Positions 9,037 to 18,159 of a stretch of DNA of 56,390 bases are shown in pieces. Source of the DNA: Pseudomonadota bacterium (GTDB lineage Bacteria > Pseudomonadota > Gammaproteobacteria > Xanthomonadales > Rhodanobacteraceae); NCBI GenBank assembly GCA_021827205.1, contig JAKAWV010000020.1, positions 1 to 56,390 on the forward strand, given 5' to 3'. Numbering within the stretch: the first letter of the stretch is position 1; each line of letters opens with the position of its first letter. Made by a program: the position numbers and the translations under genes. The notes under the pieces are model-generated. The model was not told the origin of the DNA. It ran no database searches and saw nothing but the letters and a program-made list of their open reading frames with translations.

Positions 9037-10109
9037 ACACACCCACGCCAGCGCCGCCATCGCGCGGCTATGCGCTGGCGCGCGCAGTGCTGTTTCGGTT
9101 GGATGCCGAGCGCGCGCACGCGCTGGCGCTAAGCGGGCTCGACTGGCTGCAGCGCCTGCATCTGGCGCGGTTGCTGGTGCCTGCGCCGCCCGCGCTGCCG
9201 GTACGCGCTTTCGGCCTCGACTTGCCCAATCCCGTCGGGCTCGCCGCAGGTCTGGACAAGAATGCCGCGCACGTGGACGGCCTCGCCGCGCTGGGCTTCG
9301 GCTTCATCGAGGTCGGCACGGTGACGCCGCGCGCGCAGCCGGGCAATCCGCGCCCGCGCCTGTTCCGCCTGCCGGCGCAGCAGGCCCTGATCAATCGCAT
9401 GGGTTTCAACAACGGCGGCATCGATGCGCTGCTGCGCAATCTTGACCGCGCGCGCTACCGAGGCGTGCTCGGCATCAACATCGGCAGGAACAAGGACACG
9501 CCCAACGCACAGGCCGCGGATGATTATCTGCACGGCCTGCGGCGCGTGCATGTCCACGCTAGCTACATCACCGTGAACATTTCCTCGCCCAATACGCGGG
9601 GATTGCGCGACTTGCAGGCGCATGCGGCGCTGGATGCGTTGATCGGGCAATTGCGCGAGGCACAGGAGCGTCTTGGCGCGCAAGCCGGCACGCGCAAACC
9701 CATGTTGCTGAAGATCGCCCCGGATCTGGACGAGCGCGACATGGACGACATGGCCGACGTGCTGCAACGCCGCGGCATCGATGGGCTGATCTGCACCAAC
9801 ACCACGTTGGCGCGCGCGGGCGTGGCCGGCGCAGCGCACGCGCAGGAAAGCGGCGGGCTCTCGGGCGTGCCCTTGCGCGCGAGCGCCGACCGCGTGCTGC
9901 GGGGCATGCGCGCGCGTCTGCCGCAGGTTCCCGTCATCGGCGTGGGTGGTATCGATACGGGTGCTGCTGCCGCGGAAAAAATCGCGGCCGGCGCGACGCT
10001 GGTGCAGCTCTACACCGGGCTCATCTATCGCGGCCCGGTGCTGATCCATGAATGCGTGCAGGCGCTGCGCGCGCGGGCGGAGGCTGGCGATGCGCCCCGC
10101 GCAGATTGA
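9033..10109 (+). CDS. pyrD: Dihydroorotate dehydrogenase (quinone), class 2
   Basis: A protein of 358 residues using TTG 9033, which overlaps the upstream stop (TTGA). The N-terminal amphipathic segment ([21 protein letters not shown]) is the membrane-association domain of class 2 enzymes. Then come [48 protein letters not shown]-like [12 protein letters not shown] with the catalytic Ser region, [14 protein letters not shown] and the FMN phosphate site GVGGID. It oxidises dihydroorotate to orotate with quinone, the fourth step of UMP synthesis. Its end overlaps murB by 20 bases. The island further right degrades pyrimidines, so synthesis and breakdown are both encoded in the window. Confidence 0.95.
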   Translation: MNTPTPAPPSRGYALARAVLFRLDAERAHALALSGLDWLQRLHLARLLVPAPPALPVRAFGLDLPNPVGLAAGLDKNAAHVDGLAALGFGFIEVGTVTPRAQPGNPRPRLFRLPAQQALINRMGFNNGGIDALLRNLDRARYRGVLGINIGRNKDTPNAQAADDYLHGLRRVHVHASYITVNISSPNTRGLRDLQAHAALDALIGQLREAQERLGAQAGTRKPMLLKIAPDLDERDMDDMADVLQRRGIDGLICTNTTLARAGVAGAAHAQESGGLSGVPLRASADRVLRGMRARLPQVPVIGVGGIDTGAAAAEKIAAGATLVQLYTGLIYRGPVLIHECVQALRARAEAGDAPRAD

Positions 10110-11136
10110 ACTGCCCGGCTGCATGCTGATCGAGGATGCGCCGCTGGATGCGCGCAACACCTTGCGCGTCAAGGCGCGCAGCGCTTGGCTGGCCGCGCTG
10201 AGCGACCCGGCTGCGCTGCCGCGGTTGCTGGACTTCCCCACCCTGCGCGGCCTACCGCTGCTGGCGCTGGGCGCCGGTTCCAACGTGCTGTTCACCGGCG
10301 ACTGGCCCGGACTGATCGTGCAGTTGCGCAACGGCGGTATCGAGCGCATTGGCGAAACGCAGGGACAGGTGCAGTTGCGCGTCGGCGCCGGCGAGTCGTG
10401 GGACGCATGGGTACGCTGGACCCTGGCGCAAGGCTTGGTGGGGCTGGAGAACCTCATCCTGATTCCCGGCACGGTCGGCGCCGCACCGATCCAGAACATC
10501 GGCGCCTACGGCGTCGAGGTGGCACGCAGCATCCTCAGCGTCGAGGCTTGGGACCGCGAGCGCAACTGTTTCGTCGATTTGCGCGCAGACGACTGCGCAT
10601 TCGGCTACCGCGATTCGTGCTTCAGGCGCGAGCCGCAGAGATGGATCATCAGCGCCGTGCGTTTCAATCTGGCGCGCGAGGGTGCGCTGCATCTCGACTA
10701 CGCCGGCATCCGCGAGGAGCTTGCGGGCATGCGCGTCGAGCAGCCGCGCGCGGTGCACGTGGCCGAAGCGGTGTTGCGCCTGCGCACACGCAAACTGCCC
10801 GATCCGGCGCTGATCGGCAACGCCGGCAGCTTCTTCAAGAACCCGCGGGTCGACGCCGCGCTCGCCGCCACGTTGCGCATGCGCCATCCAGGTCTGCCGC
10901 AGTGGCCGCAAGCCGACGGCAGCATCAAGCTTTCGGCCGCGTGGCTGGTCGAGGCCACCGGCTGCAAGGGGTTGCGCGAGGGCGACGCCGGTATCTCCGA
11001 GCGTCATGCACTGGTGCTGGTCAATCACGGCGCGGCCAGCGGCGCGCAATTGTGGGCGCTGGCCGTGCGCGTGCGTGACGCGGTGCACATGCGCTTCGGC
11101 GTACTGCTTGAAGCCGAACCACGCGTGCTGCCTTGA
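10090..11136 (+). CDS. murB: UDP-N-acetylenolpyruvoylglucosamine reductase MurB
   Basis: A protein of 348 residues, the length of E. coli-type (type I) MurB. Key FAD-binding motifs are [17 protein letters not shown] and [23 protein letters not shown]. The catalytic region contains YRDSCFRR, and [11 protein letters not shown] carries the Ser acid region. The C-terminal [21 protein letters not shown] is conserved. It reduces the enolpyruvyl group to give UDP-MurNAc in peptidoglycan precursor synthesis, in the cytoplasm. The ATG at 10090 lies inside the pyrD end, suggesting coupled translation. Confidence 0.95.
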   Translation: MRPAQIELPGCMLIEDAPLDARNTLRVKARSAWLAALSDPAALPRLLDFPTLRGLPLLALGAGSNVLFTGDWPGLIVQLRNGGIERIGETQGQVQLRVGAGESWDAWVRWTLAQGLVGLENLILIPGTVGAAPIQNIGAYGVEVARSILSVEAWDRERNCFVDLRADDCAFGYRDSCFRREPQRWIISAVRFNLAREGALHLDYAGIREELAGMRVEQPRAVHVAEAVLRLRTRKLPDPALIGNAGSFFKNPRVDAALAATLRMRHPGLPQWPQADGSIKLSAAWLVEATGCKGLREGDAGISERHALVLVNHGAASGAQLWALAVRVRDAVHMRFGVLLEAEPRVLP

Positions 11137-11571
11137 GTGCGCGGAGCTGGGCACCGCCCTGAACCTCGACGCTCGCCCGCGCAGCCGCGCACTGGACGCG
11201 CCGTCAGTGAACGGTTAGGCTTTGCCCGCTGATCCGGCCGGCGCGAAGCCGCCCGACGCTGCACTCCCCGCACTGCGGGACATCATCCAGTCTGACTTCT
11301 GCCTGAGCAGCCGGGCATATGGCGAGCAGCCGGTTACAGTAGGAAATTTTGCGTGACGGCCGCAGCATCGCAACACCTGATGCGCGGATCCTGTATGCGC
11401 AGATCGCGGGACCACGCTGAATGCAAGTTGCGCAGCGCATTTTGCTGAAACTGATCTCTGGCGCTTTCTTGGCGCCTGTTCGCAAACAGCGACACGCAAT
11501 CCGAGAGCACATTTGATCGCACCCCACAAAAGCCTGGCCGCGGCTTGCGGCCCTCGCCTGACGAGTGCCGC
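11137..11571 (+). other. Intergenic region before scpA, no gene recognised
   Basis: This 435-base stretch contains no frame with recognisable protein similarity on either strand, and no tRNA or clear terminator. Its GC is lower than the flanks near 11340-11520, which would fit a promoter zone for the scpA operon, but no consensus promoter stands out. Confidence 0.4.
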
Positions 11572-12429
11572 ATGAGCACCGAACCTGCCGCCGCAGGAAG
11601 CATTGAAACGCCGCAAGGCCCGTTCAAGACCGTCCCGCAGCAGCAGGAAATGCCGCTGGCGCTGGTGCGCGGCCAGCCGCTGCTGAGCATGCCGCAGGAT
11701 TTGTATATCCCGCCGGACGCGTTGGAGGTGATTCTCGAAGCCTTCGAGGGGCCACTGGATCTGCTGCTGTATCTGATCCGACGCCAGAATCTGGATGTGC
11801 TGGATATCCCGATCGCCGAGATCACCCGGCAGTACATGGACTACATCGATCTGATGCACGCGATGCGCCTGGAACTGGCGGCCGAGTATCTGGTGATGGC
11901 GGCGATCCTTGCCGAGATCAAATCGCGGCTGCTGCTGCCGCGCCCGCCCAGCGGCGAGGCCGGCAACGAATCCGATCCGCGCGCCGAACTGGTGCGTCGC
12001 TTGCAGGAGTACGAACGCTACAAACGCGCCGCCGAGGATCTGAACGCGCTGCCGCGCGTGGAGCGCGACACTAGCGTGGCGCATGCCGAAGCCGGCGAAC
12101 GCAACGTGCCGCGTGTGCCGCCGCCGGTGGATTTGCGCGAACTGTTGCTGGCGCTCAAGGATGTGCTGCGCCGTGCCGAACTCAGCGGCGCCGTGGCCAT
12201 GCAGCGCGATGCGCTGTCGATCCGCGAGCGCATGAGTGACTTGCTGCGCCTGATCGAGGACGGCGTGTTTCACGCCTTCACCGAGGTGTTCAAACCCGGG
12301 CAGGGACGGCTCGGCATCGTGGTCAGCTTCATCGCCATGCTGGAGTTGATCAAGGAAGGTTTGCTCGATGTGATCCAGGACGAACCGCTGGCGCCGATTT
12401 ACCTGAAGGCGCGCAGCGCAGCGGCCTGA
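11572..12429 (+). CDS. scpA: Segregation and condensation protein ScpA
   Basis: A protein of 285 residues from the ATG at 11572; an upstream in-frame ATG at 11545 is possible. The kleisin signature is clear: EAFEGPLDLLLYLIRRQNLDVLDIPIAEITRQY, then AAEYLVMAAILAEIKSRLLLP in the N-terminal SMC-binding domain. The C-terminal winged-helix region has VSFIAMLELIKEGLLDVIQ. The first about 50 residues form a low-complexity Gln/Pro extension seen in some gammaproteobacteria. With ScpB it bridges the SMC dimer in chromosome condensation. scpB begins 68 bases later. Confidence 0.94.
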   Translation: MSTEPAAAGSIETPQGPFKTVPQQQEMPLALVRGQPLLSMPQDLYIPPDALEVILEAFEGPLDLLLYLIRRQNLDVLDIPIAEITRQYMDYIDLMHAMRLELAAEYLVMAAILAEIKSRLLLPRPPSGEAGNESDPRAELVRRLQEYERYKRAAEDLNALPRVERDTSVAHAEAGERNVPRVPPPVDLRELLLALKDVLRRAELSGAVAMQRDALSIRERMSDLLRLIEDGVFHAFTEVFKPGQGRLGIVVSFIAMLELIKEGLLDVIQDEPLAPIYLKARSAAA

Positions 12430-12496
12430 GTGCCACGCTGCCACGCAAGCGCACACCGCGCGCGCCACCCGATAACGCAACACACACGACCCGCAC

Positions 12497-13213
12497 ATGT
12501 ACACCGATCAGATCAAGCGCATCCTCGAAGCCGCCCTGCTCGCCAGCCTCGAACCGCTGTCATCGACCAGGCTCGCCGGTCTGTTCACCGAGGACGAGAA
12601 CGTAACCGCCGGCGACATCGCGTGCGCGCTCGAAGCTTTGCAGGCCGACGCATCCGCGCGCGGCGTGGTACTCAGCGAAGTCGCCTCCGGCTATCGCTAT
12701 CAGGTCGCCGGCGACGTGCATGCATGGGTCGCGCGCTTGAATGCCGAGCGCCCGACACGCTACTCGCGCGCGCTGCTGGAAACCCTCAGCCTGATCGCCT
12801 ACCGGCAGCCGATCACGCGCGGCGAGATCGAGCAGATTCGCGGCGTGGTGGTATCCAGCAACATCATCCGCACGCTGGAAGAGCGCGAATGGATCCGCAT
12901 CGTCGGCCATCGCGACGTGGCCGGTCGCCCCGCGCTGTTCGGCACCACGCGCCAATTCCTCGACTACTTCAACCTCAAGGCGCTGGAAGACCTGCCGCCG
13001 CTGGCCGAAATCCGTGACCTGGAGGAACTGGCTCCGCAGTTCGAGTTCGAGGCCGTGCTCGGCAATGCAGGCAACATCCTGCCCGCGCATATCGAAGCCG
13101 GCACGGCCGACGCAGCGTCCGATTTCTCCGGAGTACCCGCTGCCACCCACTTGCCCTTGCCCGACGCGACCACGCCGGCGCAAGACCTCGATTCCAAGGA
13201 GCACCCCGCATGA
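12497..13213 (+). CDS. scpB: Segregation and condensation protein ScpB
   Basis: A protein of 238 residues. Two winged-helix domains occupy about residues 1-170: IKRILEAALLASLEPLS and LLETLSLIAYRQPITRGEIEQIRGVVVSSNII with the REWIRIVGHRDVAGRPALFGTT segment typical of ScpB. A less conserved acidic tail follows. The protein binds ScpA as a dimer in the SMC complex. Its stop codon overlaps the start of rluB (ATGA at 13210-13213), so translation is coupled, the usual scpA-scpB-rluB order. Confidence 0.94.
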   Translation: MYTDQIKRILEAALLASLEPLSSTRLAGLFTEDENVTAGDIACALEALQADASARGVVLSEVASGYRYQVAGDVHAWVARLNAERPTRYSRALLETLSLIAYRQPITRGEIEQIRGVVVSSNIIRTLEEREWIRIVGHRDVAGRPALFGTTRQFLDYFNLKALEDLPPLAEIRDLEELAPQFEFEAVLGNAGNILPAHIEAGTADAASDFSGVPAATHLPLPDATTPAQDLDSKEHPA

Positions 13214-14661
13214 CCGCGCCCACGCGCACTCTGCTGTCACTCAAACGCCAGGTCGCCGCCGACCACGGTCCGCGCCTCGAAGAACGCCTGCACAAGGTAC
13301 TGGCCAACGCCGGACTCGGTTCGCGCCGCCTGCTGGAGCAACGCATCGAGCAGGGCGAGGTGCGCGTCAACAACGACGTCGCCACGATCGGCACCAGCGT
13401 CGGCGCCGGTGATCGTGTCGAACTCGACAGCCACGCCTACGTGGTCGCCAGCGATCGCCGCGAAGACGCCGAAGTGCTGATGTATCACAAGCCCGAGGGT
13501 GAGGTGATCACCCGCGAAGACCCGGAAGGACGCCCCACGGTGTTCGACCATCTGCCACGTCTGAAAGGTTCGCGCTGGATCGCGGTGGGTCGCCTCGACC
13601 TCAATACCACCGGTCTGCTGCTGCTGACCACCGACGGCGATCTGGCGCACGCGCTGATGCACCCCGGCACCGCGCTGGAGCGCGAATACCTGTGCCGCGT
13701 GCATGGCGAGGTTCCGGACGAGGCCTTGGCGCGGCTCGGCGCCGGCATCGAGCTGGAAGACGGCCCCGCGCGCTTCGAGGAAATCGCGCCGATCAGCCGC
13801 GGTGGCAGCCATAGCTGGTTCCGCGTGATTCTGCGCGAAGGCCGCAACCGCGAAGTGCGACGTCTGTGGGAATCACAAGGCCTCATGGTCAGTCGCCTCA
13901 AGCGCATCCGCTACGCCAACATCGAACTGCCGCGCCTGCTGCGCCGCGGCCATTCGCAGGTGCTGGACGCCGCAGCCGTGAGCGCGCTGCGCGCGATCGC
14001 CGGGCTCGGTGCGCCGCAGCCGACGCTGACCCTGCAGCCGGTGTTGCACCAGCGCCGTACGCAGCGCAACGCGGTCAAGGTGCGCGCCGACCGCCCGCAA
14101 GCCTGGGCCGCTGGTAGCGACGAGGGTCGTGAGCTGGCGGCCTTCGATCGCGTGCGCGACGATCACCGCGACACGCGGCGGCGCACCCCGGGTCCGAAAC
14201 GCGAGGTCAACGGCAACGTGATGCGCGCGGATCGCGCGCATGGCGCACGCAAGCCGCGCGCGTTCAGCCCCGGGCAGGAACTGCCCTCGGTGCGCCAATG
14301 GGTGGCGGGCGATGACCGCCCCGGACGTGGCGGCCCGCGCCGTGGCGCTGGCGCGCACATGGGGAAAGGCCCGTGGCTACCGGCCAGTCGAGGCCACGGA
14401 GAACGCAGTGCGGGTCCGACCGGGGAGCGCGGCGCGCGACCTTTTGGCGGCCAGCGTGGTCCGCGTTCCGGTGGCGATCGCGCGGCACGCCCATTCGGCG
14501 GCGAGCGTGGTCCGCGTCCGAGCGGCGATCGCGCCGCGCGACCCATCAGCGGTGAACGCGAACCGCGCCCGGGTGGCGATCGCGGGCCGCGACCCGGTGG
14601 CGATCGTCGCCCGCGCAACGATGCACCGCGCGGACCACGCCCGCCCGGTCGCGGGCGCTGA
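13210..14661 (+). CDS. rluB: 23S rRNA pseudouridine synthase RluB with long Arg/Gly-rich tail
   Basis: A protein of 483 residues. An S4 RNA-binding domain is at about 20-70 (RLHKVLANAGLGSRRLLEQRI). The RsuA/RluB-type catalytic domain is at about 85-260, with the active-site Asp in VGRLDLNTTGLLLLTTDG and the EGRNREVRRLWE motif. From about residue 265 the protein is a low-complexity tail of about 215 residues, with units like GPRSGGDRAARPFGGER repeated in its last 80. Similar but shorter basic tails occur in relatives. The core modifies U2605 of 23S rRNA by homology; the tail may add unspecific RNA binding. It overlaps scpB by 4 bases. Confidence 0.92.
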   Translation: MTAPTRTLLSLKRQVAADHGPRLEERLHKVLANAGLGSRRLLEQRIEQGEVRVNNDVATIGTSVGAGDRVELDSHAYVVASDRREDAEVLMYHKPEGEVITREDPEGRPTVFDHLPRLKGSRWIAVGRLDLNTTGLLLLTTDGDLAHALMHPGTALEREYLCRVHGEVPDEALARLGAGIELEDGPARFEEIAPISRGGSHSWFRVILREGRNREVRRLWESQGLMVSRLKRIRYANIELPRLLRRGHSQVLDAAAVSALRAIAGLGAPQPTLTLQPVLHQRRTQRNAVKVRADRPQAWAAGSDEGRELAAFDRVRDDHRDTRRRTPGPKREVNGNVMRADRAHGARKPRAFSPGQELPSVRQWVAGDDRPGRGGPRRGAGAHMGKGPWLPASRGHGERSAGPTGERGARPFGGQRGPRSGGDRAARPFGGERGPRPSGDRAARPISGEREPRPGGDRGPRPGGDRRPRNDAPRGPRPPGRGR

Positions 14662-14670
14662 GCTGCCGCC

Positions 14671-15636
14671 GTGGACCGCTATGCCGCGATGCAGTTGTTC
14701 CTGCGCGTGGTCGATGACGGCAGCTTTGCCGCCGCGGCCAATCACAGCGGCATCTCGCGCGCGCAGGCCAGCAAACTGATCCGCGCGCTGGAAGAAGACC
14801 TGGGCGTGCGCCTGATCCAGCGCACCACGCGCAAACTCAGCCTCACCGAAGCCGGCCGCCACTATCACGAGCGCGTGGCCGCGGCGATGGCGGCACTCAG
14901 CGAAGCCGCGGCCGAGGCCGGGCAGCGTCAGACCGAGCCACGCGGCCATCTGCGCGTGAGCGCGCCGACATCGTTCGCGACGCGGCATCTGGGCGATGCG
15001 CTCACCGAATTCCTGCGCCGCAATCCGCGCATCGAGCTGGAACTGGATTTGAATGATCGCCGCGCCGATCTGGTGCGCGACGGTTTCGACATGGCCATCC
15101 GCATCGGTCACCTGGCCGATTCCAGCCTGATCGCGCGACGCATCGCGCCCGCGCGCATGCTGGCGGTGGCCGCGCCGGCGTACCTGAAAGCGCACGGCAC
15201 GCCGACGCATCCGCAGCAACTGGAAGCGCACACGGCGCTGCTGTACACGCTCATTCCGCACCACGACCTGTGGACCTTCGCGCGCGAGCAGGAAACCATC
15301 AACGTGCGTGTACATGGCCCGTTGCACGTCAGCAATGGCGATGTGCTCGCCGCCGCCGTGGTGCGCGGTCTGGGCGTGGCGGTGCAACCCAGCTTCATCG
15401 TCGGCGACCTGGTGCGCAGCGGCGAATTGCAGCGCATCCTGTGCGACTGGCGCCTGCCCGAAGCGGCGATCTACGCGGTGTATCCGGCCGGTCGCGCGCT
15501 GCCCGCGAAAACCCGCAGCCTGATCGATTTCCTGGCCGCGCGTTTCGGCGATGAACCCTACTGGGACGATGGCCTGTTCAATGCCAAGGCCGCCATTCCG
15601 GCATCGCGGCGCGGCAAGCCCGGCGCGAAATTTTGA
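14671..15636 (+). CDS. LysR-family transcriptional regulator (CrgA-like)
   Basis: A protein of 321 residues. The N-terminal winged HTH (about residues 1-60) contains AMQLFLRVVDDGSFAAAANH and SGISRAQASKLIRALEEDLG. The substrate-binding domain of the CrgA-like type starts near residue 90 (GHLRVSAPTSFATRHLGDAL) and contains DMAIRIGHLADSSLIAR. It begins 9 bases after rluB. The effector and targets are unknown; the convergent omega-amidase/aminotransferase pair is not in the divergent position usual for LysR targets. Confidence 0.87.
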   Translation: MDRYAAMQLFLRVVDDGSFAAAANHSGISRAQASKLIRALEEDLGVRLIQRTTRKLSLTEAGRHYHERVAAAMAALSEAAAEAGQRQTEPRGHLRVSAPTSFATRHLGDALTEFLRRNPRIELELDLNDRRADLVRDGFDMAIRIGHLADSSLIARRIAPARMLAVAAPAYLKAHGTPTHPQQLEAHTALLYTLIPHHDLWTFAREQETINVRVHGPLHVSNGDVLAAAVVRGLGVAVQPSFIVGDLVRSGELQRILCDWRLPEAAIYAVYPAGRALPAKTRSLIDFLAARFGDEPYWDDGLFNAKAAIPASRRGKPGAKF

Positions 15637-15660
15637 ACACCGCGCGTACCGCGCGGTGCG

Positions 15661-16464
15661 TCAATCGACGAGACTGAAATCATCGGCATCCATCCACGCC
15701 GGAAAGCGTGCGCGGTGCGCCAGCAGCGGCGCCGGGTCGAGTTTGATCGTGACCACCTGCGCGCTGCGCCCCAGTTCGACCAACGGCTGGCCGAGCGCAT
15801 CCAGCACGGCGCTGTCACCGGCGTAGTCCAGGCCGTTGCCATCGCGACCGACACGATTGACCGCGGCCACGCAGGCCAGATTCTCGATGGCACGCGCGCG
15901 CAGCAGCATGCGCCAGGCGTGGCGGCGCGGCTCGGGCCAGTTGGCCACGAACAGCAGCAGGTCGTAATCCATGCCGCCCGTGGCACTCTCCAGGCGGCGA
16001 TTGCGCAGCCACACCGGAAAACGCAGGTCGTAGCAGACCTGCGGCAGCACGCGCCAGCCTTGCAATTCGACGATGGGCCGCGCGCCGCCCATGGCGTAGC
16101 GTTCGTGCTCGCCGGCCATGCGAAACAAGTGGCGCTTGTCGTACTGCGTGCACTGACCATCGGGCCGCATCCACAACAGGCGGTTGTAATTGCGATCCTC
16201 TTCGCGGATCACCACGCTACCGGTGACCACCGCGCCGACCTCGGCCGCCAGCTCGCGCAGCCAGCGCACGCCTTCGCCATCCATGCCTTCGGCCTGACGC
16301 AGCGTGTCGTTGGTGAAGCCGGAGAGGAACGTCTCCGGCAGAATCACCAGATCACTGTCCTGCCCTGCCAGTGAACGCACCAGATGCCCGTAGTAAGCGC
16401 GGTTGGCCGCGGCGTCATGCCAGCGCGTGTCGCCCTGCACCAGGCTGATCTTCAAAGTTTGCAC
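15661..16464 (-). CDS. Omega-amidase YafV-type carbon-nitrogen hydrolase
   Basis: A protein of 267 residues with the nitrilase-superfamily triad: Glu in LPETFLSG, Lys in QYDKRHLFRM and Cys in QVCYDLRFPVW. Such enzymes hydrolyse alpha-ketoglutaramate and alpha-ketosuccinamate. The start lies inside the end of the upstream aminotransferase gene (13-base overlap). That pairing couples a glutamine-dependent transaminase to removal of its keto-amide product and fits methionine salvage or glutamine transamination. Family is clear; the exact substrate is inferred from the pairing. Confidence 0.88.
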   Translation of the reverse strand: MQTLKISLVQGDTRWHDAAANRAYYGHLVRSLAGQDSDLVILPETFLSGFTNDTLRQAEGMDGEGVRWLRELAAEVGAVVTGSVVIREEDRNYNRLLWMRPDGQCTQYDKRHLFRMAGEHERYAMGGARPIVELQGWRVLPQVCYDLRFPVWLRNRRLESATGGMDYDLLLFVANWPEPRRHAWRMLLRARAIENLACVAAVNRVGRDGNGLDYAGDSAVLDALGQPLVELGRSAQVVTIKLDPAPLLAHRARFPAWMDADDFSLVD

Positions 16465-17597
16465 AGGCGCTCAGCGGCGGCGGCCAGGGTGGCGTCGGAC
16501 TTGGCGAAACAGAAGCGCAGCAGACGCGCATCGGGCGGCGTTTCGTAAAACGGCGACAGCGGAATCGCGGCCACGCCGACTTCGCGCACCAGCCAGTCGC
16601 AGAAATTCAGATCGTCCACATCGCGGATCGCGCTGTAATCGGCCAACTGGAAGTAACCGCCGGGTACCGCCAGCAGCTTGAGCCGCGACGATGCCAGCAG
16701 CGCACGAAACGCATCGCGCTTCGCCTGGTAGAACGCGGGCAATGCAAGGTAATGCTCGGGTGCCTGCGCCAGCATCTCCGCGAACGCCCACTGCGCCGGC
16801 TGGAAGCTGCAAAACGTGAGGTACTGGTGCACCTTGCGAAACTCGGCGCTCAGCGTCTTGGGCGCGATGCAGTAACCCAGCTTCCAGCCGGTGCAGTGGT
16901 AGGTCTTGCCGAAGGAGCTCACCACGAAGCTGCGTTCGGCCAGCGCCGCGTGACGCAGCACGCTCTGGTGCTGCGCGCTGTCGAACACGATGTGCTCGTA
17001 GACCTCATCCGACAATACCCACAGCCCGTGCGTCTGCGCCAACTCGGCGAGCGCATCGAGATCGGCGACGGAGAACACCGCGCCCGATGGATTGTGCGGA
17101 CTGTTGACGATGATCATGCGCGTGCGCGGCGTGAGCGCATCGCGCACGCGCTGCCAGTCCACGGAAAAATCCGGCAGACGCAACGGCACATGCACCGCGC
17201 GCGCGCCCTGCAGGTCGATGGCCGGTTGGTAGCTGTCGTAGCAGGGATCGAGCACGATCACTTCCTCGCCCGCGCGCACGCCGCAGGCGATGGCGGCGAA
17301 CAGCGCCTCGGTGGCACCCGAGGTGACGGTGATCTCGGTGTCCACGCCGACACGGCGGCCGTACAGACGCTCGGTCTTCAGCGCGATCTGCTCGCGCAGC
17401 GCGGTGATACCGGTCATCGGCGCGTACTGGTTGCGACCCTCGCGCATGGCGCGTGCCAGCGCATCCTGCAAGGCTTGCGGCGGGTCGAAATCAGGGAAGC
17501 CCTGACCCAAATTGATCGCCTGGTGCTGCAGCGCAAGCTGGCTCATCACCGTGAAAATGGTGGTGCCCACCGCGGGCAATTTGGTTTCGATCTGCAT
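16452..17597 (-). CDS. PLP-dependent aminotransferase, class I (methionine/glutamine transaminase, YbdL-like)
   Basis: A protein of 381 residues. It shows LGQGFPDFDPP near the N-terminus, VTSGATEALFAAI, NSPHNPSGAVFS, LSDEVYEHIVFD and the PLP lysine in SSFGKTYHCTGWKLGYC. The sequence VPGGYFQLADYSAI and the C-terminal RLLRFCFAKSD match the YbdL/KAT III group. It should transfer amino groups from methionine, glutamine or aromatic amino acids to keto acids, including the keto acid of methionine salvage. It is co-directional with, and overlaps, the omega-amidase gene. Confidence 0.88.
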   Translation of the reverse strand: MQIETKLPAVGTTIFTVMSQLALQHQAINLGQGFPDFDPPQALQDALARAMREGRNQYAPMTGITALREQIALKTERLYGRRVGVDTEITVTSGATEALFAAIACGVRAGEEVIVLDPCYDSYQPAIDLQGARAVHVPLRLPDFSVDWQRVRDALTPRTRMIIVNSPHNPSGAVFSVADLDALAELAQTHGLWVLSDEVYEHIVFDSAQHQSVLRHAALAERSFVVSSFGKTYHCTGWKLGYCIAPKTLSAEFRKVHQYLTFCSFQPAQWAFAEMLAQAPEHYLALPAFYQAKRDAFRALLASSRLKLLAVPGGYFQLADYSAIRDVDDLNFCDWLVREVGVAAIPLSPFYETPPDARLLRFCFAKSDATLAAAAERLCKL

Positions 17598-17699
17598 GCG
17601 TCGGCTCGGCTTTGAACGCGCGGCATGCTAGCACGCTACCCACGTACGGTATGGCCGTCCAAACCGCTGGCGCGCATCAATTCCATGGCGAATCCGGCC

Positions 17700-18101
17700 T
17701 CAGGAACCCCAGCAGTTGGCACTGCCGCCGGTCGAGGTCTTGTTGCCGGCCTGATCGAGGCTCAGCGTGGCGCAGCCGGTATCCTGGGCCTGCGGACCGA
17801 TGGCGGTTGCGGTGAGGGTATAGGTGGATGCCGTAGGTGCCACCGTCACGTTGTAATAGCCTTCGGGTGAATTGGCCGCGATCGTGGGGCAACTCTGGCC
17901 TCCCGTCGGCGCATACGAGAAATACTGCGCATAGCAGCGCTCCATGATGGCCTGATCCTGATTGAGCGCGGCATAGGCATCAGAACGCCGGCTGCGCAGC
18001 ACGTACTTGTTGTACGCAGGGTACGCAATCGCCGAGAGGATGGCGATGATCGCCACGACGATCATCAGTTCGATCAGGGTGAAGCCGCGTGCTCGGTTCA
18101 T
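17700..18101 (-). CDS. pilE: Type IV pilin-like protein PilE
   Basis: A protein of 133 residues with a class III (prepilin) leader: MNRARG cut before [24 protein letters not shown], including the conserved Glu at mature position 5. The C-terminal part has two Cys (QSCPTI and TGCATL or NCWGS) that could form the D-region disulfide. It is the last gene of the minus-strand minor pilin operon, immediately after pilY1, the position of PilE in Pseudomonas and Xanthomonas. It is expected to be a minor pilin priming pilus assembly. Confidence 0.92.
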   Translation of the reverse strand: MNRARGFTLIELMIVVAIIAILSAIAYPAYNKYVLRSRRSDAYAALNQDQAIMERCYAQYFSYAPTGGQSCPTIAANSPEGYYNVTVAPTASTYTLTATAIGPQAQDTGCATLSLDQAGNKTSTGGSANCWGS

Positions 18102-18159
18102 AGCTTGTACTCCGCGGGCGCCCGGCTCAGGGCGTCCGCCATCATCGTGTCATCCGGCA

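Noticed and set aside
14430-14640. Regular GC-rich repeats considered as a CRISPR-like array
   Set aside because: They are in-frame codons of the RluB tail without unique spacers of constant length.
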